The notes beneath the pieces were generated by a model. It had not been told where the DNA came from, made no database searches, and saw nothing but the letters and a program-made list of their open reading frames with translations. DNA of 19,449 nucleotides, taken from positions 1 to 19,449 of the forward strand of contig SSGN01000203.1 of NCBI GenBank assembly GCA_008016945.1, read 5' to 3'. How positions within the stretch are numbered: position 1 is the stretch's first letter; every line of letters begins with the position of its first letter. Of the stretch, positions 7,958 to 14,633 are shown piece by piece. A program made the translations under genes and the position numbers. The DNA comes from Flavobacteriales bacterium. Lineage in GTDB: Bacteria > Bacteroidota > Bacteroidia > Flavobacteriales > PHOS-HE28.

Positions 7958-8298
7958 CCATTCTCCAGACGCAGGGGCGAACCGCACCGGCCATCGAGCA
8001 CCCACAGGGGCGGGTGGGAGTGGTGCATGTTGTTCCCCATCAGGTGTACGACCCATGTTCCATGCTGCTCCGCAACACCTCGTGCGCAGGCGTGTGTGCC
8101 ACCGAGGTCCGGCCTGCTTTCGCAGCATGGCGTAGGCCAGGGAGGTGAAGGGACCTTTTCACAGGACGATACGACGGGCGAAGAGGTGGACCGGACGCAT
8201 CGCTGCCGAGGTCCGGAACTACGGGGAGCGGTCACCATAAGCAGGTCGTACGGATCGGCCCGTTCCGCGATACGGCCGGTATGGGTGTCCGAATGGTA
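7958..8298. other. Gene-free spacer between convergent genes (341 bp)
   Basis: This stretch lies between the stops of the second permease and of the convergent DUF6089 gene. I see no credible coding sequence: frames on either strand give Cys/Pro/Arg-rich peptides without a domain. It contains an 11-base direct repeat (CCGAGGTCCGG at 8102-8112 and 8206-8216) and a six-base inverted repeat (CCGGAC at 8191-8196 with GTCCGG at 8211-8216). No classical terminator with a T run is visible. It is long for a convergent spacer, so an unannotated RNA is possible but not shown. Confidence 0.5.
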
Positions 8299-9270
8299 TT
8301 AGAACACGATCTTCTGACGGCGGATCCGGGTGCGGTATTTCTTGCCGCTGGACTTGTACTTCGTCAACTTATAGTGGACCTGCGCCTTCATGAAGAGATA
8401 GGCGTCCATGTCGTTGGAGTCGCCGCGTTGCTGGCCAACGGCGGTGGGGTTGGTGTATTCGGTGAGCGTGGCCAAGTGCAGGCTGGGGTCGGCCAGGAAG
8501 GCGGCTTCCGCACCATTTGCCGCACGGATCGCGTCGTTGTCGTAGTACAACGAGCTCACATCGTCGATGTAGTCGGTGAAGGTCTTGGTGTACTGGATCT
8601 CCAGGCCGATGCTCATCTGTTTGGACAGGGCTTTGCGCACTCCGATGCCAACGGGGATGCCGAAGGCGAAATTGGAGTATTCCTCCGGTCCACCGGGTAG
8701 TCCCTGGCCCTCGGTCCCCATGGGCTTCAGGCGTACCCAGGTATTCTGGAATTGCGCCTTGGGGTCGAAATGGAAACCGGCGATGCCGGCGAAGGCGTAG
8801 AGACCTATCCGTGTCGACTTCTGCCCTTGGACGCCCCGCAGGTCGTGGATGTGCCCGAGCTCTTCTTGATAGGCATGGAACTCGAACACGAGCGAGGCTT
8901 CATAGATGTCCGACTTGAAGTTCAAGTTCCGGTTCATCCGAAAGGGTTCCGAGGTCAGGTTGTCGTTCCCGGCCATGACACCATAGGTCATGCGCGCCCG
9001 CATCGCCATGCGTTGGGCCACGTAGTAGCGATAGTCGAAATGCACGGCGGGCCTGGTCTGGCTCAGCTCCAGGTCCCACACGAAGGGTGAGCCGATCTGG
9101 TTACGGCCACCGAGCTCACCGAGGAAGTTGGAGATGCCGAAGCCCAGGCTTAGTTCTTGGCGCTGGGTCTTCCAGTAGCTCGACTGCCGGAAATACTGAG
9201 CATGCGCCGTGCCGACCAGGACCATGGTGGCCAGTAGGAGCAGGGCGGAACGACGGTAGCGAGGTGTCAT
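8299..9270 (-). CDS. DUF6089-family (PorG-like) outer membrane beta-barrel protein
   Basis: A 323-residue protein with a signal peptide at residues 1-24 (hydrophobic core LLLLATMVLVG, cleavage after AHA). The mature part begins with QRQELSLGFGISNFLGELGG and contains SDIYEASLVFEF, YAFAGIAGFHFDPKA and MGTEGQG, in the order characteristic of DUF6089 proteins. PorG of the type IX secretion system is the best-known member; it is an outer-membrane barrel that partners the PorKN ring. Alternating hydrophobic strands and the final Phe fit a barrel. The basic stretch SSGKKYRTRIRRQK just before the C-terminus is notable. In many Flavobacteriia the porG gene lies beside nadK and uppS/bamA, which are absent here, so this may be a paralog. 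Family call firm; T9SS role inferred. Confidence 0.75.
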   Translation of the reverse strand: MTPRYRRSALLLLATMVLVGTAHAQYFRQSSYWKTQRQELSLGFGISNFLGELGGRNQIGSPFVWDLELSQTRPAVHFDYRYYVAQRMAMRARMTYGVMAGNDNLTSEPFRMNRNLNFKSDIYEASLVFEFHAYQEELGHIHDLRGVQGQKSTRIGLYAFAGIAGFHFDPKAQFQNTWVRLKPMGTEGQGLPGGPEEYSNFAFGIPVGIGVRKALSKQMSIGLEIQYTKTFTDYIDDVSSLYYDNDAIRAANGAEAAFLADPSLHLATLTEYTNPTAVGQQRGDSNDMDAYLFMKAQVHYKLTKYKSSGKKYRTRIRRQKIVF

Positions 9271-9284
9271 CGATCAGGTCTGGT

Positions 9285-9292
9285 CAAAGATA
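9285..9292 (-). promoter_or_regulatory. Putative -7 element for the DUF6089 gene (TATCTTTG)
   Basis: The minus-strand octamer TATCTTTG is an exact match to the Bacteroidota consensus TAnnTTTG and lies 14 bases before the ATG at 9270. No clear TTG -33 element is visible upstream. Confidence 0.55.
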
Positions 9293-9424
9293 GCGGCTGG
9301 GTCGGAACGCCACATACCCGGGGGCTATGCTGTAGACCTGCGGAACTGGGCAGGGTTGCCCCGGTAGGCCGCGAATTCTTCACCGACCGGCCCACGTGTT
9401 GGGAGCACGCGTCCACAGGAATGG

Positions 9425-10006
9425 TCAGTTCGTTCCCTCGCGTTTCTTGATCTCGTCGCGTAGCATGGAAGCGCGCTCATAATCCTCATTGTCCAGTGCT
9501 TCTTCCAATCCGCTGCGCAGTTCCTCGATACTTAGCGCGGATGGCTCCTTCTCGCCCTTCCCGGACTTGGTGTCGGCCGTGGCCTCCTCTTCCCCTTCCA
9601 CCACCTTCAGGCCTGCGGCGCTAAGGATGAATTCGTAGGTGTGGATCGGGCAATCGAAGCGCAGCGCCAGGGCGATGGCATCGCTGCTGCGGGCATCGAT
9701 CTCCGCTTCTTGGCCATTTTGCTCCAACACGAGCTTGGCGTGGAAGATGCCCTCGACCAGGTCGTTGATGATGACCTCCTTCAGGTGGATGCCGAGGGTG
9801 TCGGACATGTTCTTGAAGAGGTCGTGCGTCAGTGGGCGGGCAGGCTTGATGTTCTCCACCCGGATGGCGATGGCCTGGGCCTCCACGCCACCGATGATGA
9901 TCGGCAGTCGACGGTCGCCCACGACCTCTGCAAGGATCAGGGCATATGCGCCAGCATGCGTGTGGCTATAGGTGATCCGTAAGAAGCGAAGCTCGACCTT
10001 GTCCAT
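9425..10006 (-). CDS. Bifunctional nuclease family protein (DUF151) with C-terminal UVR motif
   Basis: I chose the ATG at 10006 (MDKVELRFLRITYS, 193 residues). An upstream in-frame ATG at 10075 would add 23 unlikely residues and would place the promoter octamer inside the gene. Residues 1-135 are a DUF151 bifunctional nuclease domain: LPIIIGGVEAQAIA at 34-47, RPLTHDLF at 57-64, DARSSDAIALALR at 104-116. Family members have been reported to cleave DNA and RNA, but the physiological role is unclear. Residues 136-158 are a charged linker and residues 159-190 form a UVR (UvrB/UvrC-interaction) coiled-coil motif with ALDNEDYERASMLRDEI, the usual Bacteroidota architecture. It lies 111 bp downstream of etfA in the same direction, with its own octamer. 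Confidence 0.92.
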   Translation of the reverse strand: MDKVELRFLRITYSHTHAGAYALILAEVVGDRRLPIIIGGVEAQAIAIRVENIKPARPLTHDLFKNMSDTLGIHLKEVIINDLVEGIFHAKLVLEQNGQEAEIDARSSDAIALALRFDCPIHTYEFILSAAGLKVVEGEEEATADTKSGKGEKEPSALSIEELRSGLEEALDNEDYERASMLRDEIKKREGTN

Positions 10007-10020
10007 GCGCGGCGGGGCCG

Positions 10021-10028
10021 TGAAGATA
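10021..10028 (-). promoter_or_regulatory. Putative -7 element for the bifunctional nuclease gene (TATCTTCA)
   Basis: The minus-strand octamer TATCTTCA lies 14 bases before the chosen ATG, the same spacing as for the DUF6089 gene. It supports the start at 10006 rather than the upstream ATG. Confidence 0.42.
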
Positions 10029-10117
10029 GGGAGAGGAATGCAGTTGGCGGTTCGGCGTACGGCAGACCGTGCCAATGGCGCACTGCCGACAGCGAACCAC
10101 CGACAGTCAACTCGATC

Positions 10118-11056
10118 TTAACGCTCCGCGTTCAGCTTCTTCGCCGCTTCGATCAGTTTGGGAAGGATCTGGAACGCATCGCCCACGACACCATAGTCGG
10201 CGGCCTTGAAGAAGGGCGCTTCGGGATCGTTGTTGATCACGCAGATCACCTTGCTCTGGTTCACCCCGGCCAGGTGTTGGATGGCCCCGCTGATACCGAT
10301 GGCGATGTACAGGTTCGGACGGATGGCCACGCCGGTCTGTCCCACGTGCTCGTGGTGCGGACGCCAGTGCATGTCGGCCACCGGGCGGCTGCATGCGGTG
10401 GCGGCCCCCAGCTCCTTGGCCAGCTCCTCCACCATGCCCCAGTTCTCGGGCCCTTTCATGCCACGTCCGGCGCTCACCACCAGCTCCGCTTCGGGCAGGG
10501 GCACGCCCCCCCCGGCCTTGCGCACCTCCTTCAGGGTCACCCGCGCAGGGCCCAGGTCTCCGGTGTATTCCTCCACGGTGGCGCTCCCACCATCCTTCCC
10601 GATGGGGATGGAGTTCGGCATCAGGCTGATCACCTTGTTGGCGCTGGAGACCTGCAGCCAGGCCTGAGCCTTGCCGCTGAACACGTTGCGCTTGAACTTA
10701 CCGCCTTCGGGCAGGCCCAGTGCGCCGGCCACGTGAGCGGCCTTCAGCTTGGCGGCCACCCGCGGGGCCACGCTCTTACCGGTGCCATCGTGAACGAACA
10801 CGATGGTGTCGGCCCCTTCCTTGGCGGCCACCTCCGTCACCAGCTTGGTCAGTTGTTGGCCATCCACCGCCGTTACGCCACGCGCCACCACCACCTTGGA
10901 CGCTCCCTGCGCACCGAGGCTGTCGAGGCCTTGCGCCCCGCCGAAGGTCACGGCGGTAACGGGTGCACCAGCGAGCTTGCTGGCGTAGGTCACCGCCTCT
11001 TGGGCGGCCTTGGGGAGTTTTTCTCCCCGGGTATCGATGAAAACGATCGTGCTCAT
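10118..11056 (-). CDS. etfA: Electron transfer flavoprotein, alpha subunit
   Basis: 312 residues, normal length. EtfA binds FAD and, with EtfB, carries electrons from acyl-CoA and other flavin dehydrogenases to ETF:quinone oxidoreductase in the cytoplasm. The N-terminal Rossmann-like domain spans about residues 1-180. The FAD domain carries VVSAGRGMKGPENW at 193-206, CSRPVADMHWRPHHEHVGQTG at 222-242 and PNLYIAIGISGAIQHLAG at 247-264, all signature segments of the non-bifurcating ETF alpha subunit. DYGVVGDAFQILPKL ends the FAD site. etfB lies upstream on the same strand, 94 bp away, so an etfB-etfA operon is expected. Confidence 0.96.
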   Translation of the reverse strand: MSTIVFIDTRGEKLPKAAQEAVTYASKLAGAPVTAVTFGGAQGLDSLGAQGASKVVVARGVTAVDGQQLTKLVTEVAAKEGADTIVFVHDGTGKSVAPRVAAKLKAAHVAGALGLPEGGKFKRNVFSGKAQAWLQVSSANKVISLMPNSIPIGKDGGSATVEEYTGDLGPARVTLKEVRKAGGGVPLPEAELVVSAGRGMKGPENWGMVEELAKELGAATACSRPVADMHWRPHHEHVGQTGVAIRPNLYIAIGISGAIQHLAGVNQSKVICVINNDPEAPFFKAADYGVVGDAFQILPKLIEAAKKLNAER

Positions 11057-11150
11057 GCTTTTATCGGTTCGTGATCATCCACCCTCGGGGCCGACGATCC
11101 GTGTGCATTTTCCTGTCTTTTCTGTATTCGCGGTGCCGCAGTGGTGAACC

Positions 11151-11894
11151 TCAGATCACCTTGGCTTCGGTATGCAGCAGTTCGATGAGTTTCCCGGCCT
11201 CGTCGGCAGGGATCATCTTCACGGCACCCTTGGCGGGCGGTAGTTCGAAACTTGCCGTGGCCGCGACGTTGTCCGTGGCCGCAGCGGGCACCACGGTCAA
11301 GGGTTTCGTGCGGGCCGCCATGATCCCGCGCATGTTGGGGATCCGTTGTTCGGCCATGCCTTTGGCGGCGCTGAGCACCAAGGGAAGGGCGCATTCCACC
11401 ACCTCCACCCCTCCGGGAACATCGCGCTCGATGGTCGCCTTGCCGGCGGCCACATCAAGCTTGCTGGCCAGGGCCACATAGGGGAGGTCGAGCAGCTCCG
11501 CCACCATGCCACCCACCTGGCCACCGTTGTGGTCGATGGTCTCCTTGCCGGCCAGGATCAGGACGAAGCCTTTGCCCTTGGCGTAGGCGGCCACCTGTTC
11601 GGCCACTTGCAGCGCCTCGGTGGGCTGGGCATCCACGCGAACGGCCTCGTCGGCACCGATCGCCAACCCCTTGCGGATGGTGGCTTCGGTGTCCGCACCA
11701 CCCACGGTGATGGTGGTCACCGAGCCCGCACCAGCGGCCTCCTTCAGTTCCAGGGCGCGCACCAGGGCGTACCACTCGTCGTAGGGGTTCACGATGAAGG
11801 TGACACCGTTGGCATCGAACTGCGTGTTGCCATTGGCGAAGGCGATCCGGGCCGTGGTATCCGGCACCTGGCTGAGGAGAACGAGGATCTTCAT
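11151..11894 (-). CDS. etfB: Electron transfer flavoprotein, beta subunit
   Basis: I chose the ATG at 11894 (MKILVLLSQVPDT, 247 residues), because MKILV is the standard EtfB start. An in-frame ATG at 11993 would add 33 residues of non-homologous sequence and run over the promoter octamer. Segments typical of EtfB are NPYDEWYALVRALELKE, the adenine-nucleotide region VGGADTEATIRKGLAIGADEA, and LAGKETIDHNGGQVGGMVAE. The protein holds AMP and forms the heterodimer with EtfA. It is divergent from pdhB, with 215 bp between the start codons. Confidence 0.96.
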   Translation of the reverse strand: MKILVLLSQVPDTTARIAFANGNTQFDANGVTFIVNPYDEWYALVRALELKEAAGAGSVTTITVGGADTEATIRKGLAIGADEAVRVDAQPTEALQVAEQVAAYAKGKGFVLILAGKETIDHNGGQVGGMVAELLDLPYVALASKLDVAAGKATIERDVPGGVEVVECALPLVLSAAKGMAEQRIPNMRGIMAARTKPLTVVPAAATDNVAATASFELPPAKGAVKMIPADEAGKLIELLHTEAKVI

Positions 11895-11938
11895 GTTTGG
11901 GATGGTCGGCTCACCAAAAGCGGTCGGTGAGTGGGCGG

Positions 11939-11946
11939 CGAAAATA
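11939..11946 (-). promoter_or_regulatory. Putative -7 element for etfBA (TATTTTCG)
   Basis: The minus-strand octamer TATTTTCG lies 44 bases before the etfB ATG. The same eight bases occur upstream of the pyrophosphatase gene. It faces the pdhB octamer across 58 bp. Confidence 0.48.
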
Positions 11947-12004
11947 GGTACCAGCGCCCGAGTGATGGATGACCGATGGTGGAGGAGCGACATGGCCCCG
12001 GTAC

Positions 12005-12012
12005 TACCTTCG
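12005..12012 (+). promoter_or_regulatory. Putative -7 element for pdhB (TACCTTCG)
   Basis: The plus-strand octamer TACCTTCG lies 97 bases before the pdhB ATG. It would give a leader of roughly 90 bases, much longer than for the other genes here. Confidence 0.4.
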
Positions 12013-12109
12013 CGCCGCCTTATCCCAAGGACGATACTCTCAACGATAGCTTGAAAAGCGGATCCGCGGCCCGCAACCCCGCGCCCGAACCTCGAAATAC
12101 CCGTTCCCG

Positions 12110-13093
12110 ATGCGTACGATACAGATGCGTGAGGCCCTGTGCGAGGCCATGAGCGAAGAGATGCGCCGAGATCCCAGCGTGTTCCTCATGGGCGAGGAGG
12201 TGGCCGAGTACGACGGTGCCTACAAGGTGAGCAAGGGCATGCTGGCGGAGTTCGGCGAGAAACGGGTGATCGATACGCCCATCGCCGAACTGGGCTTCAG
12301 CGCCATCAGTGTGGGGGCTGCCATGAACGGGCTGCGCCCTATCGTGGAGTTCATGACCTGGAACTTCGCCATCCTGGCAGCCGACCAGATCATCAACCAC
12401 GCGGCCAAGATGCTGCAGATGAGCGGCGGGCAGTTCCACGTGCCCATCGTGTTCCGCGGCGGCAACGGCAGCGCAGGCCAGCTGGCCGCCACCCACAGCC
12501 AGAGCTTCGAGGCCATGTACGCCAACATCCCCGGCCTGAAGGTGATCAGCCCCAGCAATCCGTACGATGCCAAAGGCCTGCTCAAAGCCGCCATCCGCGA
12601 CAACGACCCCGTGCTCTTCATGGAGAGCGAACGCATGTACGGCGACAAGGGCGAGGTGCCCGATGGCGAGTACCTGCTGCCCATCGGCGTGGCCGATGTG
12701 AAGCGCGAAGGCACCGACGTGACCATCGTATCCTTCAACAAGATGATGAAGGTGGCCCTGGGCGCAGCCGAGGAACTGGCCAAGGAGGGCATCAGCGCCG
12801 AGGTGATCGACCTGCGCACGATCCGTCCGCTGGACCACGCCACCATCATCAAGAGCGTGAAGAAGACCAACCGCTTGGTGGTGGTGGACGAGAACTGGCC
12901 CTTCGGCAGCATCAGCAGCGAAGTGGCCTACCGCGTGCAGAAGGACGCCTTCGACCACCTCGATGCACCCGTCTTCCGCGTGAACCAGGCCGATGTGCCG
13001 CTGGCGTTCACGCCCACGCTCATCGAAGCATCGCTCCCCAGCGTGGCCCGCGTGGTGAAAGCGGTGAAGGAGGTGATGTACGTGGTGAAGTAG
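12110..13093 (+). CDS. pdhB: Pyruvate dehydrogenase E1 component, beta subunit
   Basis: 327 residues, normal length for the separate beta subunit of the heterotetrameric E1. With the alpha subunit and thiamine diphosphate it decarboxylates pyruvate and passes the acetyl group to the E2 lipoamide, yielding acetyl-CoA. Characteristic segments are FLMGEEVAEYDGAYKVSKGM at 25-44, RVIDTPIAELGF at 52-63 (with the conserved thiamine-activating Glu60) and GGQFHVPIVFRGGNG in the middle. DLRTIRPLDHATI and VVVDENWPFGSISSEVA belong to the C-terminal transketolase domain. The alpha subunit is not in the window, so E1 alpha must be encoded elsewhere. Closely related branched-chain 2-oxoacid dehydrogenase beta subunits look similar, but the pattern fits PdhB best. 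Confidence 0.93.
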   Translation: MRTIQMREALCEAMSEEMRRDPSVFLMGEEVAEYDGAYKVSKGMLAEFGEKRVIDTPIAELGFSAISVGAAMNGLRPIVEFMTWNFAILAADQIINHAAKMLQMSGGQFHVPIVFRGGNGSAGQLAATHSQSFEAMYANIPGLKVISPSNPYDAKGLLKAAIRDNDPVLFMESERMYGDKGEVPDGEYLLPIGVADVKREGTDVTIVSFNKMMKVALGAAEELAKEGISAEVIDLRTIRPLDHATIIKSVKKTNRLVVVDENWPFGSISSEVAYRVQKDAFDHLDAPVFRVNQADVPLAFTPTLIEASLPSVARVVKAVKEVMYVVK

Positions 13094-13133
13094 GATCTGT
13101 GCTTCCTCGGGAAAGCTCCCTCCCGCTCCGAAC

Positions 13134-14474
13134 ATGATGCGCGCTCTCCGATACCTCCCTCTCGCACTCACCCCCCTGCTGCCCGCAGCACTCGCTGCGC
13201 AGATCACAATCACCTTTGCAGGCGACCTGAACGGCTCGCCCATCGCCTTGGACAGCATCTTGGTGCAGAACCTCGATGCCGGTGGCGACACGCTGCTGCT
13301 CTATCCTGACACGGTGCTCGTGCTGGGCCTCTCCACCGGCATGCGCGACTTCGCCAGCCATGTGGACCCGATCCGCAGCCTGCCCAACCCGTTCCGTGGC
13401 AGTACCGATATGGAAGTGGCCTCCACCGGCGGCGAAATGCTGTTGATGGTGCATGATGCCACGGGCCGCTTGGTGGCCTCACAACGCGTGGAAGCGACTC
13501 CGGGGCAGCATCGGTTCCGCTACACCAGCGGCATGCCGGGCCTGCACATCGTGAGCGTGGAGCAGAACGGCCAGCGCCATGCACAGCGCTTGGTGGCCGT
13601 GGAAGGGACCGGCAGCGCGAACGGCACGCTGAGCCACCTCGGCGCAGGGGGCACGCCCACCAAGGAGGGCAGGCCCAAGTCCGATCGCTCGCTGTTCACC
13701 TGGCAGCCGGGTGATGGGCTGCGCTACATCGGCTATGCCTCCAACGACACCGCCCTGTTCTGCGGGGTGCTGCAGGAAACGCCCTTCCTGTCGGCCACAC
13801 GCACGTTCTTCTTCTACGCCGCCGCATGCCCGGAAGCCCCCACGGTGACCGACATCGATGGCAATATGTACGCCACCTTGCGGATCGGCGACCAATGCTG
13901 GATGGCCAGCAACTTGAAGACCAGCCACTACAGCGACGGTAGCGAAATTCCCAACGTGACCGGCAATAACGAGTGGCGGTCCCAGAACACGGGTGCGTGG
14001 TGCAACTACGAGAACAACGCCGTCCACGGGACCACGTACGGCAAGCTCTACAACTGGTTCGCGGCCATGGATGTGCGTGGCGTTTGCCCTCTCGGCTGGC
14101 ACGTGCCCTCGGATGAGGAGTGGAAGCAACTGGAGAATACGCTGGGTATTTCTGCGGATGAAGTGAACGATATCGGGGTGCGGGGTGAGACGGAGAACGT
14201 CGGGGGCATGATGAAGGCAACGGCTTCATGGAACGCACCCAACGCCGGTGCCACGAATGAAAGTGGCTTCTCGGGTCTCGCCAGCGGCAACCGCGACGGT
14301 TTCTCGGCTGGCACGTTCTTCAACGCGGGCAGCATCGGATATTGGTGGAGTTCGTCTGACTATGGCGAGTTCAACTACGCGTGGTATCGTAGGCTCAGTA
14401 GCTCAAATGCAGGCGTAGGGCGCTACGGCTACTACAAGCGGAGCGGGTTCTGCATCCGTTGCCTACAGGATTGA
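13134..14474 (+). CDS. Secreted FISUMP-domain protein with internal T9SS-CTD-like module
   Basis: 446 residues. A signal peptide covers residues 1-22 (cleavage after ALAA). Residues 84-155 read like a type A type-IX-secretion C-terminal domain: PNPFRGSTDMEV, then LLMVHDATGRLVASQ, then PGQHRFRYTSGMPGLHIVSVEQNGQ. However, this module sits near the N-terminus. Residues 237-446 form a FISUMP (Fibrobacter succinogenes major paralogous) domain: DIDGNMYATLRIGDQCWMA, YGKLYNWFAAMD, CPLGWHVPSDEEWKQLE, then ESGFSGLASGNRDG and YWWSSSDYGEFNYAWYR, with paired cysteines. FISUMP proteins are cell-surface or extracellular; their function is not established. It starts 40 bp after pdhB but is functionally unrelated. 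Two adjacent Met codons (13134, 13137) are possible starts. Confidence 0.85.
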   Translation: MMRALRYLPLALTPLLPAALAAQITITFAGDLNGSPIALDSILVQNLDAGGDTLLLYPDTVLVLGLSTGMRDFASHVDPIRSLPNPFRGSTDMEVASTGGEMLLMVHDATGRLVASQRVEATPGQHRFRYTSGMPGLHIVSVEQNGQRHAQRLVAVEGTGSANGTLSHLGAGGTPTKEGRPKSDRSLFTWQPGDGLRYIGYASNDTALFCGVLQETPFLSATRTFFFYAAACPEAPTVTDIDGNMYATLRIGDQCWMASNLKTSHYSDGSEIPNVTGNNEWRSQNTGAWCNYENNAVHGTTYGKLYNWFAAMDVRGVCPLGWHVPSDEEWKQLENTLGISADEVNDIGVRGETENVGGMMKATASWNAPNAGATNESGFSGLASGNRDGFSAGTFFNAGSIGYWWSSSDYGEFNYAWYRRLSSSNAGVGRYGYYKRSGFCIRCLQD

Positions 14475-14562
14475 TGGTCGAACGCACACGAAGGGGCACG
14501 GCCCAACGGCGGTTGTCCGCTGCGCCAGTGTTCCAGTCCACCCTGAGTTCCAAGCCATTTCC

Positions 14563-14570
14563 TATTTTCG
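14563..14570 (+). promoter_or_regulatory. Putative -7 element for the pyrophosphatase gene (TATTTTCG)
   Basis: TATTTTCG, 63 bases before the ATG at 14634, is identical to the octamer before etfB. The leader between is A-rich near the start codon (ACACAACAAGGAAG). Confidence 0.48.
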
Positions 14571-14633
14571 CGCCCCGCTTGGCATCATTGGGATGAAAAG
14601 CGTTGAGACACAAAGACATACACAACAAGGAAG

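Noticed and set aside
7628..8238. Open frames on the minus strand (ending near 7628 and 7918) overlapping the end of the second permease.
   Set aside because: They overlap the permease coding sequence antisense and encode Pro/Arg/Cys-rich peptides with no domain or signal; they are shadow frames.
8200..8245. GGTCCGGAA followed by a GC-rich stretch looked like the core of bacterial SRP (4.5S) RNA.
   Set aside because: Only GGTCCGGAA matches; the conserved GGAAGCAGC part and the long pairing arms are missing, so I do not call an RNA gene.
10054..10073. An imperfect hairpin (ACGG-CAGA-CCGT core extended by GGC/GCC) between etfA and the nuclease gene, as a possible etfA terminator.
   Set aside because: The stem is short and bulged, with no T run, and many such GC-rich near-palindromes are expected by chance.
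12020..13291. A 423-codon minus-strand frame antisense to pdhB.
   Set aside because: It has no recognisable domain and its composition is typical of an antisense shadow; pdhB is unmistakable.
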